This document shows, one piece after another, positions 10,017 to 22,741 of a stretch of 64,000 bases of DNA. The notes under the pieces are model-generated. The model ran no database searches. It was not told where the DNA came from and worked only from the letters and a program-made list of their open reading frames with translations. The stretch is from positions 436,501 through 500,500 of the forward strand of contig JAIOKI010000011.1 in assembly GCA_028335825.1 (NCBI GenBank). Reading direction: 5' to 3'. Source of the stretch: Nosema muscidifuracis. Its lineage: Eukaryota; Microsporidia; Nosematidae. Both the position numbers and the translations under genes were made by a program. Position 1 is the stretch's first letter. Each line of letters begins with the position of its first letter.

Positions 10017-11006
10017 TTATTCGATACTTATAGCAGCATAAGTAGAAATAAATAATAAGGATAAAGTCATGATTATATATGGTGCTACTTTTTTAAAATT
10101 TTTTTTATGATTTTTAAATCCTAAAACAACTAAAATGAAAAATAATATTGTTGAGATTAATGATAGAGACATAAGAGAATAAAATGTAAACTTCTGCATA
10201 CTGGATGAATTAGTATTTATAAATTCTTCATCAATTGATCTGTACTTTTCTAACATATTATTCATATCTGGTAGATCATTATCACTTATATTTTGTTTAA
10301 AAATATTTTGAAAAAAAGTACCTGTGTCAATTTTTTCAAATGAATCAAAATTTTCATAAGCTTCGATTTGAACATTTTTGGATTCTTCTTGAGCATCTTC
10401 AATTTCAGCAATGTCTGTAAGAACCTTTATTCCTAAAATATTTTCAATATCTTCGATTCCCCATTTATATTCTTCATTATCACATAATGTTCGAGGTGCT
10501 TTCCTTAAATAAAATTCCATACATTCAGGTTGATTTTTACATTTATCTCTCAAATCGTAAGCCTCGCATAATAATTTTTCGAAATCTTCGTTTGTATCAC
10601 ATAATTTAACTAAACCATTGTTTACATTAGAAAATGTTTTTAATAATTTGTTATATGTGTCGTAAGGCACAAATTTTCCATCTTGAACTTTTTTATCGAG
10701 AAAAGAGCAATCAAAATAATTGGTATCAAACCATAAACCATCAAGATCGTAGGCTTCACATCCATAATCAATTTTTGTCTTATAAAAAGATTCTCCTATA
10801 CAATCACGATTACATTTATACATTTTACGAGTAAAATGAACAAGACACTTTGGTATTTTTCGTATAATAGAATTGAAATTTTCATCATCATTTTTACTTA
10901 CAATATCAAAATTCCTACAAGCAGTGGTTGAATTCTCTAATTGTTCATCTCTCCAATTTTCAAATTCTTCAAATGCTTCTCTTTCTTCCTTAATTTGCTC
11001 TTGCAT
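10017..11006 (-). CDS. Family A cysteine-rich membrane protein lacking one core cysteine
   Basis: 329 residues, ATG at 11006. It has the glutamate-rich start with FENWRDEQ (15-22), core PKCLVHFTRKMYKCN (about 53-67), YDLRDKC, LDKKV, and GIEDIENILG before the linker. Two C-terminal membrane helices lie at about 282-301 and 309-327. The core motif reads MYKCN instead of MCKCN, so the first of the paired cysteines is tyrosine. All other family cysteines seem to be present, so one disulphide or metal site would be unpaired. No RKR-type site precedes the membrane segment, unlike most members. It is closest to the proteins at 25 and 2049. The promoter has GATCCTAAA rather than CCC. Confidence 0.88.
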   Translation of the reverse strand: MQEQIKEEREAFEEFENWRDEQLENSTTACRNFDIVSKNDDENFNSIIRKIPKCLVHFTRKMYKCNRDCIGESFYKTKIDYGCEAYDLDGLWFDTNYFDCSFLDKKVQDGKFVPYDTYNKLLKTFSNVNNGLVKLCDTNEDFEKLLCEAYDLRDKCKNQPECMEFYLRKAPRTLCDNEEYKWGIEDIENILGIKVLTDIAEIEDAQEESKNVQIEAYENFDSFEKIDTGTFFQNIFKQNISDNDLPDMNNMLEKYRSIDEEFINTNSSSMQKFTFYSLMSLSLISTILFFILVVLGFKNHKKNFKKVAPYIIMTLSLLFISTYAAISIE

Positions 11007-12546
11007 AATTACTAGTTTAGGATCGAATTTATTCTTTTTTTTTAATTAATTTTAATTTAAGTTGTAATTTAATCAAAAAAATAAAAAAAATTTAAATTAA
11101 CTTAACCATTGTAATATTATAAAAATATTTTAAAAAATTCTAATAACTTATATCTATTAAATTTCATTCTTTATTATTATGCAATATTAAAATGTTTTTA
11201 ATTAAAATTTAAACATAATAAAATCGTTTATTAATTGTTTTTATAATTAATTTATATGAACAAAATTCTAGAAATATTTATAACATTGTATAAGATTTTA
11301 ATGTTTACCAGTAAATATATAAAAAAAAATTTAAATAAATTCAAAAAAATACTTTTTTATATTTTTAAATATTGACCGACTCTTAAATAATAATAATAAT
11401 TTGTAAAAATTAAATTTTGAAAATTTAAATATAAATTGTATATTGAAATTAAAAATTAATATTAGAAAAAGTAAAAACATATTTTTCATAATTTTTTATG
11501 TGTCTGCTATATTAGCTATCTTAAATGTTAAATTGACTATTTTATTATTTATTAAAATAATTAACTATTTAAAAATTAATAATAAATAATGTAATATAGT
11601 TTTAAAAAATAAAATTATGCAATCTATAATACAATGTGAACATTTAGTTAAATATTCACTAAAAATAAAATTCTAAATATGTAATCTATCTTTTTTACCA
11701 TAAGTTTTTCTTATACAATTTATTTGATTTTATTTAAGTATATAGTTTCATAAGATTATTTTAATTTTTTACATATTCTTATCTAAAAATGATAAAATTC
11801 AACTTTCATACTAGAAGCTCTATATAGAGCAATTTATTATATCAAAAGAGATTTTGTAATCAGATTAGATCTGATCTGAATTTGAAAAAAACTGTTTTAA
11901 TGAGATTACTTATACTATAAATAATTTTAAAGTTTATATATTTTTTTATTAAAATATTTTGTTTTTAAATTGAGTATTTAACAAATGATAATTTTATAAA
12001 TCATTCATGTAAATAATATATTTAATTTTTTTCTATTATATACATTTTATTATTGTACTAATAAAAAAAAATTTTCGTATTATTAAAAATTTTATAACCT
12101 AATCAAAAGTGATTCTAATCTACTAGTGTTCTACTAAAATTTTACAATTAATAAAAAATAATCAATTAAGCATATATATTAACATATTTTTTCATCCAAG
12201 TAATAATATTTTAAGTTTAATAATCAACTTTCAATGTTAAATGTCATATTTCAATTTCTATATTCTTAAAATATAAGTACAAGAATCAATTGCTAATAAA
12301 TTAAATACAAACGAATTTAGTCAATTGTAAAGATTTTATTAACTAAAATAAAGGTTAAAATTTTAGCATATACAATAACGTATTATAATAATTACAATAG
12401 TAGATCTTAAAAGAATAATGATTTTATTGTTATAACTAATTTGTTTATCTAATCATAAAGTCATAAAATTATGATTAGCTTAAATAAAATATATTTTGAA
12501 ATGATGCTATTTTTAGAATCTACAAAAAAGTAAAAACATATTTTAA
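11007..12546. other. A+T-rich spacer
   Basis: No gene is supported. Nearly pure A+T over long stretches. A short palindromic patch around 11815-11880 (TCTATATAGA and AGATCTGATCT-type inverted repeats) is the only structure noticed. Confidence 0.4.
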
Positions 12547-13408
12547 TTATACTTTTTCTGCAGCTATTTGATCCGAAATAGTTTGACTTTTAGAAGATCT
12601 TTTTTTAAACAGCTTATAAGTAAGATAACCTAAAGCAGTGAACATAGTTATTCCTATTAAGCACCCATAAAAAATGATAGTTGAAATTCCATCATATTCA
12701 TAATCATGCATAGATATAGACTGATCTCTATTATCAAACAATTCACTGTTGTCTTTTAATGATCTAACATTTCTTATATAATCATTTTCATGTTTAGAAT
12801 GTTCTAAATTTAAAGCTATTTTATCAAGCCCGACAGATTTTTTAACATCATTAATTTGATTTTCAAAGTAAGGATTTTTACAACCTTCAATAAATGTTTG
12901 TTTTATAAATTTCCAGAGACAAACAGAATCCTCTTTACATTCTTCTTTAAGTTCATACATGGCACATTGCAAGTTATCGTAATATTCTTGATTATCATCA
13001 CATAGATTCATTATTGCTTCTTCAATTCTATCACCTAAGGTGCTATTAGAATGAAAATCTTTGTAATAAATCATCTCACCGTCAGAAATTCTAATAGGAT
13101 AGTTATCACAATAAACATGATTTTTCAATAAGAAAAGATTGTTAGATTTTATATTATGACATACATGATCAAAATAAACATCTTTAAAAGAATTTACAAC
13201 ACACTTTTGATTACATTTACACATTTCTCTAGTAAATTGTATCATACACTTTGGAAATTCTTCAAGCAACTTTGCAACATCTGTGTTTTCTTCGATCTCT
13301 GTCTCAGATATTTTTAGAATTGTTTAAAAGTTCTGTTCTCCATTCTTTAAATTCATGACTAATGTTTGACCAGCATACTTCTGTTTTTTTACATTTTTCT
13401 TTTTCCAT
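12547..13408 (-). CDS. Family A member, single-helix type, frame shifted near its N-terminus
   Basis: From 13269 down to 12547 the frame encodes core PKCMIQFTREMCKCNQKC, YELKEEC, a RNVRS site, one membrane helix (TIIFYGCLIGITMFTALGYL) and a 25-residue basic tail ending KSQTISDQIAAEKV. That frame has no ATG at its head. A second frame starting at the ATG at 13408 (MEKEKCKK) encodes the expected N-terminal part with FKEWRTELL and stops just inside the first. The change of frame is a single base, close to a run of A at about 13305-13315. It could be a recent inactivating indel, a sequencing or polymorphic homopolymer error, or a ribosomal frameshift. The downstream half shows no other damage, which favours recent or artefactual. 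With the 19159 gene it forms the single-helix, long-tail subgroup. Confidence 0.72.
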
Positions 13409-16400
13409 TCTGATAAATGCAGTTTTTTTTATTAATATAAAATAATTTAATAAATCAGATAAAAAATACACTACATTATTACTCACTAATACGTATTACA
13501 AAGCAATTTTGTTTTGATTTTAATATAAATTTTTGATTAATGAAAATATATTAATATTAATTTAATAATTACAAATTCTGAAAATTTCTTATCTTTATAA
13601 GTTTAATATTTATAAATTATGATTCTAATTTAATAATTTAAATATTTAATTTTCTTATTAAATGTGTTTTATGAAAGAATACATAAATTATAAATTAAAT
13701 TATTGATCTTATTTATATTAAAATTTAATTACTATTTATATATATATCTAATTTATATTATTGTAATAAGGCTATTATATACAAGTAAAGTCAAACATCA
13801 TAAATCTTAGAAAAGAAGTTTTAATAGACAATATTTAATTACATAACTATTTACAAGCACTCAGTAATAAATTAATTTTTTAATTTTTTTCTTTACTTTT
13901 TACTAACAATTAAATTAGATCTCTCACTTTGAGCACTGATTAGTTTTATTATATTTTTGTATTGTTATTTAAAATTTTTTATATTAGATGAAGATTAACT
14001 CAAATCACTTTAGTCATTGATTCTGCTCAATTATCAAACAAAAAACATTCTCATTTTATTAAAGTCATACATCTTTATTCCTCAGTTTTGCTCTATATAT
14101 TCTTGTTTAAAAAACTATTTTCACAAAGAAATAAACCTAAAAAAAATTAATCAATTAGTCTGTTTAAATTCTCAATATCTATATTAGTTATAGAATTCTA
14201 TAATAATACATAAATTGTTAAGCAAATTATATTAAGTAATTTATTAATGTCTAATATATTTTTAAATCCTTGTATTATCATGTATAGAAATATGTATTTT
14301 TACAGTCATATTAATATAGAACTATTAATTACTTTGTTATATCTTTAAGTTTAATAACTTTTATTAAATTTATAATTAATTCGTATTTTTAATATTTTCT
14401 CCTAAATATTAATTATACAAGATTATTATTCAGTTCTATTAAAATTAAGTTGAAAGTATATTTTACATCTACAAAAGAGATAATATTATAATGTTGGGCT
14501 AATATGATAATTTATCCATCCAAAAATTGAATCATTATCTTCTTTATAATATGGGTAAAATAAAGCGTGTAAAATTATTTATAATATCTAAATATAATTG
14601 GACTTTCAAATAAATACACTAATCTCAATACTATTTTGACTGTTATAAAATGAGATATAGACTCAGAATAATTATATTTTAATTTATAACTATTTGAAAA
14701 ATTGTTAGATTGTGCTTTTCGAATATAATTTATATTAATATTTTTAAAAAAGGTTATGTAGATTTAAATCATCATACAAATATATATTATAAATTTTAAA
14801 AGACCTCTATGGTAAGGTTTGGAAGTAATTTAATTTTAGTCACCTACTATTAAATAAAGAAAATAGTTATATAAAAAATAATATTGTGAAAATTACTTAC
14901 GTTTTGATGAACGTGTTTTAATATAATACGTTATTAAATCAATTTAATAAATATCTTAATATAAGATTTTTTACAAGATAAGATAGGATTAGAAACAATT
15001 TCTTAGTCATAAAAAGACGTAATTGTATTGAATAAAAATTTTAAATATATATAAACCCCCTGAAGAGATGAAAAAATTATTACAAAAATTTATGATTATT
15101 GACAAAAAATAATTTTTTTTTAATAGATTAACATTAATATTTTCTGATATATCAAATGAAAAATTTTTATAAAATAGTTGAAATAATTTAATTCTTTATT
15201 CGTAGAATCATAACTTTCAAATTTTGCAGTTTTTTATATATCACACTGAATTATTTTAAAAAATATCTTATGTATCAATCACAAAATCTGTTTCATCTAA
15301 ATATCCAATTTTTAAGGTCTTAAATTTTTACCTAATACATAACATCTTTTCAAACTTGTAAGCAAAGATAACCAAAGGAAAAATTAACTAGCACAAATGA
15401 GGTGAAATTTTAAAAATCTATTAATAAACTGTTTAACTAATATTTAAAAATGAACTTGCTCATTAAAATTACTGATCTTGAATCGAGTTAAACAAAAGGG
15501 TCATTTTAAAGTTATAGTTTGTTCATTGGATTTTATCAAGTTTTACTTTACTATAAAATCAAAATAGTGTATATTTTATACTTTTCATAATACACAATCT
15601 ATAGGTATAATCTCAGTATTAGAGATACTCTTATTGCATCAGAGAAATTTATGAATCAATAAATATGTGTTAGTTTTTGATATTATCAATGATCAGTTCA
15701 TTGATAGAATATTTTAATTACTAGCGTAAATTAGTTTTGATTTTTCGAAACATAAAAATATCAAATATATTATTTTTATGATGCTATAAAATAAATTTAT
15801 TGAATATGAATTAATTGTTTAATTTTTCTGGAATATCTTATGAGTGATTCAGTCAAAAATAACATTTTGATATTACATATCATCTAGAATATATGTTAAT
15901 AATTAGATAATAATGTAAAATCTTGTTTTTGAAAACATAAAGAATAATCTATCTTATTTATGTAAATGTTTGAATATGTTGTATTTGTAAAATTATGTAT
16001 ATATTGAGTCTTCTATTAATATTGATAAATGAAAACTCTTTATTTAATTGAAAGCTGCAGAGAACTTAAGTTACCTTATAAAAAATACAATACACATAAA
16101 ATCTGTAAAAAGATTTCAAAATAATAATAATTTTTTATATTTGAAATATTGCATCCTTTAATATTGAAATAAATCTTATTGTCGTATCAAGTAGAATTTT
16201 ATTGGTACACTATTTAAAACTAAAATTAATCAGGAATCTGCTGATTTATTCTGATTGGAATAAAATTTTATAAATAGAGCAATTTTTGTACGAAAATGAA
16301 TTTTGAATCAAATGACTTTGTTAATACATTTAAACTTGAAAATTACAAATTGTTTCCAACTAAAATTTAATTAATTTGCACAAAAACAAATATCATTCAT

Positions 16401-19158
16401 TAGATCAGACTAATTTAAATTGTCCAATGTTGCTTTAAATATAATAAAAGATTTATATTTTGTTAGGTAATAAATTTAACCTAGAAATTATAATATCTTA
16501 TTTATCAATTATTTCTACATATAATTATAGTAAATCTATATCTATTTTCTTTCTGATAAAATCATGACATATATCTTTTATGATATTATATAATGTAATC
16601 AATGTTTTCACAATACTTTTTAGTCTCAAACACATAATCACTGAATATTTTTGTATTCATCTACTTTTATGTGATTATTAATGTTGTATTTCTCATATTT
16701 AGATTTTAATAAAGTATTATTAATCATCATCTTCAATTTTTTAGATCTAAATTATTTTTAGTTTATCAACATACTTAAATAAAGCTATCGGTTAATAAAT
16801 TTGAAGAATATTTTAAATAAATTAAAAACGATTTATTTCATAATTTTACTAAATTCTAATTTATATAGAAAACTTATGTAAAATTTTTTTCTTTAGCATC
16901 TCATTTAATTTACAATAATATTTGTAAATTATTAAAGTTTTTTTTGTTAGATAAGAAAGATATCTATAATAGATATTACTTCATATTGAAGTATTATGTA
17001 ATATTCCTTAGGTTTAACAAAATTATTATATTATGATAAATCTCGTCATACTACTGTTTTAGTGATAATTCTCAGTCTCTTAGTCGTATGATAAATATAT
17101 TCGTTAAGAACTATTTTTGAAATAAAATTATTAAATAATTATTTAAAATAATAAAGTAAACTGTCTTTTTTATAATTTCATCAAATAAATTATTTTACGT
17201 TAGTTTCATATCTAATTTAATTTTCGTATTAAATTTAAACTCTTAGCTTAAAGATTACTTCATTGATCTTCAGACTTATTATTTGTTATTATTAAGATTT
17301 GTGATTGTATAAAGATTATTTTAGAATATGATAAAAATTATGATTGTATTTTTTCATGTATTGAATAAAATAGGAATTATTAAAGATAATTGTAATGATA
17401 TTTAATGAGAGGTAAAAAATTTATCATTTGGCTAAATATTTCTGTTATTGATAGATTATGAGAATTAAATTTCTTCTTCTAATTTCATTAAAATTACAAG
17501 GAAATATCATATCGAATATCTAAGTAATCATTATGTGTTTTTTTAATTTCATTTAAGTGTTAAGTAATTATATATTCTTGTAATACAAACTGTAAAAAAG
17601 AAATTAATTTGATCTTTTTTTAATTGAATAAATTTATTATTTTACTTTCGAAAAGTCATGAAATTGATGAATTATCATCACTAATACTAAATATTGATGA
17701 TACAAGATATATTTAGAAAGAATTAAATAATAAATAATATTACTTTTCTTTTGAACTCTTTGATATTATGGTAGTCCTTAAATTCTTTTTAAAAATATTA
17801 ATAACATCTTTTTAGTTATTTTTTAAAAGAATTATGTAAAATATCTTATAGTCATGACTCTGCTTTAAATTAATGTTAATAAAATATACAAAATATTTTA
17901 TTGTAATATTATTAGAAAATTTACAATAAACTTTTATTCTCAACTAATTGATTTATTTTGTTTCGCTATAAAAGATTCATTTGTTTATTTCAGAAGGATA
18001 TGTATTTATTTTTTTTAAAGTTTTTTCTCTTAGACCAACTAATTATAGATCTTAATAACTATCTCTGTATGATATAGATATTATTAATATGTAGAAAATT
18101 TATTTAAGTGTCATTTTGTAATTAACATATTCTTATATTCGATGTAAATTAATATGAGATTAGAATAATGACAATTGTTTCTGATATATTTTATCAAAAA
18201 AAAAGAATACTTGATTTTTAATAAAAAAATTTGCTTGTTATACAATATTTATTGATAAGAATAAAAAGTAGTGGAAAGTCACATATAATTTAAAATATCT
18301 CAGATTACAAAACAGATTATATTTATATCTATGAAGAATTCATTATCGGTTCTATCTAAGAGTCAATTCAAAAATATAAATAAATTAATTATTATGAAGA
18401 CTTAGTTTATGAACTTTACATAAGTAGAGACAGATGTAATACAAAAATGTAAAAATCAGGCGATGGGATGACGATTTAACGAAATATAACGTTGACAGTT
18501 TATAATTAGAGCTGTGATATTTGGAATTATAGAACTTGAAATATTTTCATGATTCAGTCTAAGGATAATTAAAAAATATGAATTATTTATTATATAAAAC
18601 GTTCAAGCAAAAAGTACAATAAAAAAAGATAATCGATGACAAGTTAAAAGAATTGTCTCATATGATTTAAACATAATCTAAATATTAGAGTTTATTGTTG
18701 TGCTCAATGTATTATTTGAGAAGTAGAAAATATAGTGATAAAATGAAATCTGAATCTTATTTTTTTTCTATGAGAATATCTTATAGAAAATTATTTATTC
18801 ATTTACTATTATGTTTGAAATTTGAACTTTTTATATTTTTCTCATAAAAACCTCAGCTTTAATTTATCACTAATATTTATTTTTAAAAAATTAATTAAAT
18901 AAAAAATTTTATATTAATAAAATACTTGATTATTATTTGATCTTTAGTTAGAATATAAATTGTATTTTATTAAATTTATATTAAAATATTCGTTAAAAAT
19001 CAAATTAATACATTTTTTTATATTACATAAGAAATCTTATAATTGAATATCTTAAATTAAATTATTCTATATACAACTATTTAAATTTTTTTCAATAATT
19101 AATTTATCATTTAATTAATTAAATAGAAAATATAAAACTTGAATATTTATCCCTTTAA
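13409..19158. other. 5.7 kb gene desert
   Basis: No ORF with plausible composition on either strand. The DNA is A+T-rich with scattered less-biased patches (about 15050-15500, 16200-16450, 18400-18720) that may be eroded genes. A CCCCC run at 15057-15061 is followed by an ATG, but that frame closes after 14 codons. No repeat or RNA gene recognised. Confidence 0.45.
19151..19153 (+). promoter_or_regulatory. CCC start-site motif of the 19159 gene
   Basis: CCC five bases before the ATG at 19159, supporting that start. Confidence 0.5.
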
Positions 19159-19980
19159 ATGAGTGATGCTTTAGATTCTATTGATAATTATAAATATAGG
19201 GTTAAGAACAACATTGAATTTAATGAATTGATATCTGAAAAAATGGAAGGCTACAGAAACCTATGTAGTATACTTAAAGATGAAATATTAGAATATACTC
19301 CTGAAATTAAAAAAGGTCTCGATAATTTTTCACATTGTATAGTTCAATTAAAAAAACAAATGTGTGAATGTAACCCGATTTGTACTGATTATTCTATAAA
19401 AGATCTAAATTTTGATAGTACATGTCATGATGTAGATCTAGATAACCTATTAAATTCTAAAAAGCATTTACCATGTGAAATGTTTAATATTAAAATAATA
19501 GATGGTATTATGTATGATATCGATGATGAGAATGTACCCAATAATTCGAAAGAAAAAATACAAGAGCTTATATATGATTTATGTCAAAATACCATGATGG
19601 ATTTAAGAAGTCTTCAATGTGCTACTTATGAGTTGAAAGATAAATGCGGTGATGATGAAAAATGTTTAGATATGAGATTTACTCCAGTAATAATAGAAGA
19701 ATGTGTAAATCCTAATTTCAATAATCAAATTAGAGAAATTGAAGATATGGTGGGATTTCATAAATTTAATGTGACTTTTGAAGATTTACAGGGTATAATA
19801 AGATTACCTAGATCAAGTGGTGATTATATTTCACAGGATAATAATACAGAGTTGATATCTTATACTGGAATTTGTGTTTTCACATTGGTTATTTTTCTCT
19901 TTGGATTTATAATTTTCAGACTTTTTAGAAAAAATTCTAAAAAAGATACTAAACAAGATGAATTAGATACTGAAGTTTAA
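19159..19980 (+). CDS. Family A member, single-helix type
   Basis: 273 residues. The start is supported by CCC five bases upstream. The N-terminal FxxWR motif is not evident (NLCSILKDEI is found at that place). The core is SHCIVQLKKQMCECNPIC (about 55-72), with KKQ in place of TRK. Then CHDVDLDNLL, YELKDKC, a cysteine-spaced helical part ending QIREIEDMVG, and a LPRSS site. One membrane helix (TGICVFTLVIFLFGFIIF, about 234-251) and a charged 20-residue tail finish it. The tail and single helix match the 12547-13408 gene and separate these two from the hairpin subgroup. It stands alone between two deserts. Function unknown. Confidence 0.87.
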   Translation: MSDALDSIDNYKYRVKNNIEFNELISEKMEGYRNLCSILKDEILEYTPEIKKGLDNFSHCIVQLKKQMCECNPICTDYSIKDLNFDSTCHDVDLDNLLNSKKHLPCEMFNIKIIDGIMYDIDDENVPNNSKEKIQELIYDLCQNTMMDLRSLQCATYELKDKCGDDEKCLDMRFTPVIIEECVNPNFNNQIREIEDMVGFHKFNVTFEDLQGIIRLPRSSGDYISQDNNTELISYTGICVFTLVIFLFGFIIFRLFRKNSKKDTKQDELDTEV

Positions 19981-21311
19981 TTAAATTTTTAATTTATCTT
20001 AGAATTTAACAATTACATAAGAATGTATATTAAAACATAAAAAAATAATATATTAGTTTGTTTAATTGAAAATTAAGAACACAATATAAAATAAAGTATT
20101 TGTAGCTAATTAAAATAAATCAGAAATGATTATATATATCATATTATAATTTCCGACAATTATTAGATATTTAGAGAATATTAAGAAGTAAAAATTATAT
20201 TGTAAATTAAGTTAGTGGTGAAAAAATTTAACACATTGGATTCAATGAAAATAAAATTGAACCCCGTGATGAAAGATCAAATAAACAAAGGCAACTAAAA
20301 AACTTTGAAAATTATATAAAAATTACGTACTTTTGTTTAGGGTTTTCAAAGATAATGTAACAATACTTTTCTCACTTGAACATTTAAAAGTATTCGATAT
20401 ATTTATGACTCATGATTTTGTAAGCTAACATTCTAAAATGCTTTATCAAGATCATCCAAAAGCTATTGAATAAAATGTCTGATTACAGAACAATATAAAT
20501 AAACTTCTAGACACTACTGTTTTTATATTTTTTAATATTTCAATATACATATCTCTAGACAAAATCTTTTTTTCACAATATTTATATAACAAATAAAATT
20601 ATACTATGTGGTAGAAAAGACATGATTCTAAAAACTTATCATAAATATAAATTATATTAAACAGATTTTTTTTCTGAACATTATCATCAAATATCTCTAT
20701 ATGTCTAGTTATACAATCTTCATATTTTCTTCTAATTCGTACGAAATTTTTTACATGTTAAATAAATATTTAGGGATAAAATTTTTAAAAAAAATAAACA
20801 AATAAAACAAAATGCAATTTGAGAGGCATGGCACAAATTTAATTATAAATTTTTTTGAATTATATCACCAACAATATTTTGTTAATTATGTTTTTTATAT
20901 GTAGACAATAATTTAAAGTCAAAAATATAACTATTTCCTGTATACTTTATATATTAAGAAAATATTATATTATTTAAATTATAAATATATTTGTATTTTT
21001 TAGTTAAAGAATAGACTTTTCAACAAATTAAATTTAACATGAAAAATGTCAAATTCAGCTAGAATACAGTTTGAAGGTAAACTAATTAATCAAATCATTA
21101 GATTCATTTATATTTAAAATATATTAATAGATAATAATAATTAGTTTTATCAGGATTAATATCAATAAAACTATTTGAAAATTTATTTGTTTTTATTATA
21201 GTCTAAATAATATTATCTTTATGTTTACATTTCACTTAACCATAATATTTTATCATAATTATAATGTGCTAACTAAAAATATTTGAATATAAAAATTTCA
21301 ATAAACACATT
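19981..21311. other. A+T-rich spacer
   Basis: No gene seen. A slightly less biased patch at about 20215-20480 may be eroded coding DNA. Nothing else recognised. Confidence 0.4.
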
Positions 21312-21659
21312 TTATTTACATTTCTCTATCCTTGAAGCTATTTTAGAAATCCTGACTGACAATTTACATAACTCTCTTGCAATAAGATCTACTTCGTCTA
21401 CTATATCTTCATAATCTTCTTTAGTACAAGTATTCTTTACCCTTTCATTACACATATTTTGACTGCAACATGGCTTGTCATTATCACAACTAAACAATGA
21501 GTCTGAATTTTTATGTTCTAATCTTTCTTTACACACATCAATACAGCATTTATCATCATATTTATCTTTACAGCAATCATGGGATTTATTTATATTACAC
21601 ATATCTGATTGTCTTGTAAAGATACTTGATACTAAGAGAATCATTATGAAAGAATACAT
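21312..21659 (-). CDS. Small secreted cysteine-rich protein, 115 residues
   Basis: ATG at 21659, then signal peptide MYSFIMILLVSSIFT with a likely cut before RQSDMC. The mature chain has thirteen cysteines, including three CC pairs (HDCC, DKCC, KPCC). The C...CC...CC...C spacing resembles disulphide-knot proteins in general form, although no known knot is matched. The C-terminal 33 residues form a helix with regular Leu/Ile (DEVDLIARELCKLSVRISKI) that resembles the end of the secreted protein at 5440-6024; the signal peptides are also alike. A CCCC run lies about 43 bases before the start. A secreted role is inferred from the signal peptide; target unknown. Confidence 0.8.
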   Translation of the reverse strand: MYSFIMILLVSSIFTRQSDMCNINKSHDCCKDKYDDKCCIDVCKERLEHKNSDSLFSCDNDKPCCSQNMCNERVKNTCTKEDYEDIVDEVDLIARELCKLSVRISKIASRIEKCK

Positions 21660-22301
21660 AAAATACTGTAATAAAATTCTTTAAATACCTTTAAAGGGGT
21701 ATCTATATCAGTATAAATGAAATAGTTTGTATACAATAAATTCTATTTAACTGTTTAATGATATAAATTTAATTTGTCAGTTTAATATAAATAAGTGCTT
21801 AAAGAAATTAGTCATAAATTAAATTTTTATATATTTATAAAATTATCTTTTACTTCTTCTGTAAAATCGTTTTAAGTTAATTTATTAATTAGTTGGTTTA
21901 TAAATTTATTATATTATACTTATTAAAAGATAAAATTTTAAATATTCAAAAGATAGATATTTAGATACATAAAATACTGTCTTCAAAATAATGTTCCTCT
22001 TTAATTATATAAATAAAGAAATCATTATATTCTTGACACTTCTTCCACTATTATTTCAATTAATAACAATGTCTAATCATATAGCTTATCCAAAGTGAAA
22101 AAAACCATATCTAAGCAAATAATAGACTTCTTCAAAATCTATTAGATGATTTCTAGAAAGTATTTTTTTAGACTAAAGACATTAACATAAGTTTTATAAA
22201 ATAGAAAACAATAGATCATAAGAAAGCTATGTCATTTATAATATCCATATATGATATGTACCAATAGAAACTACTTGAAGAAAACCTTCATAAATACTCT
22301 A
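21660..22301. other. Spacer left of the segmental duplication
   Basis: A+T-rich promoter region of the 21312 gene followed by less-biased DNA (about 22020-22300) without open frames. Nothing recognised. Confidence 0.4.
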
Positions 22302-22741
22302 TATCACAAACAACGACTATCTTTTATCCACAAATAAGATGAAGCTTTTGCCATCTGTTAAGTTTAATTCAGTAATATCAAAATTATATGAATCTAAAAT
22401 ACTTGTAAATAGCATATAATTAGACTTCAACCCATACATAGAGATATTTACAGTATGAATAATATAATTCTTGTCATTTTTTCATAAACAAGCCTATAAT
22501 TTAGCTTATACAAATAATTAATCAGCAAGTATTGCTCTTCATTTATAATTTAAGAATTCAGTAATACGAATATACTTAAAACTTAATTTAATAAGTTAAT
22601 ATTAAAAGTTTTAGATTTTGCATTACGATATAAATTGAAGAATTGACAATAAATTTTTTCTATTGGTACATTGTCTATAGATGTAATAATATATCTCTAA
22701 GATTTAATTTCCTTTATTTTGTTCATCCAAAAGAAATTCAT
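22302..22741 (-). pseudogene. Decayed minus-strand reading frame inside the duplication, copy 1
   Basis: On the minus strand a CCCC run (22748-22751) precedes an ATG at 22741 that opens MNFFWMNKIKEIKS and then stops. Codon-like sequence continues irregularly to the left edge of the duplicated block, with a FILFVDKR peptide near that edge. The other copy shows the same short opening (MNFYWINNIKEIKS) at 54450 and the same edge peptide, so the gene was probably already broken before the duplication. Its identity is unknown. Confidence 0.3.

Noticed and set aside
15057-15120. CCCCC run followed by ATG, resembling a gene start
   Set aside because: The frame closes after 14 codons and nothing coding follows.
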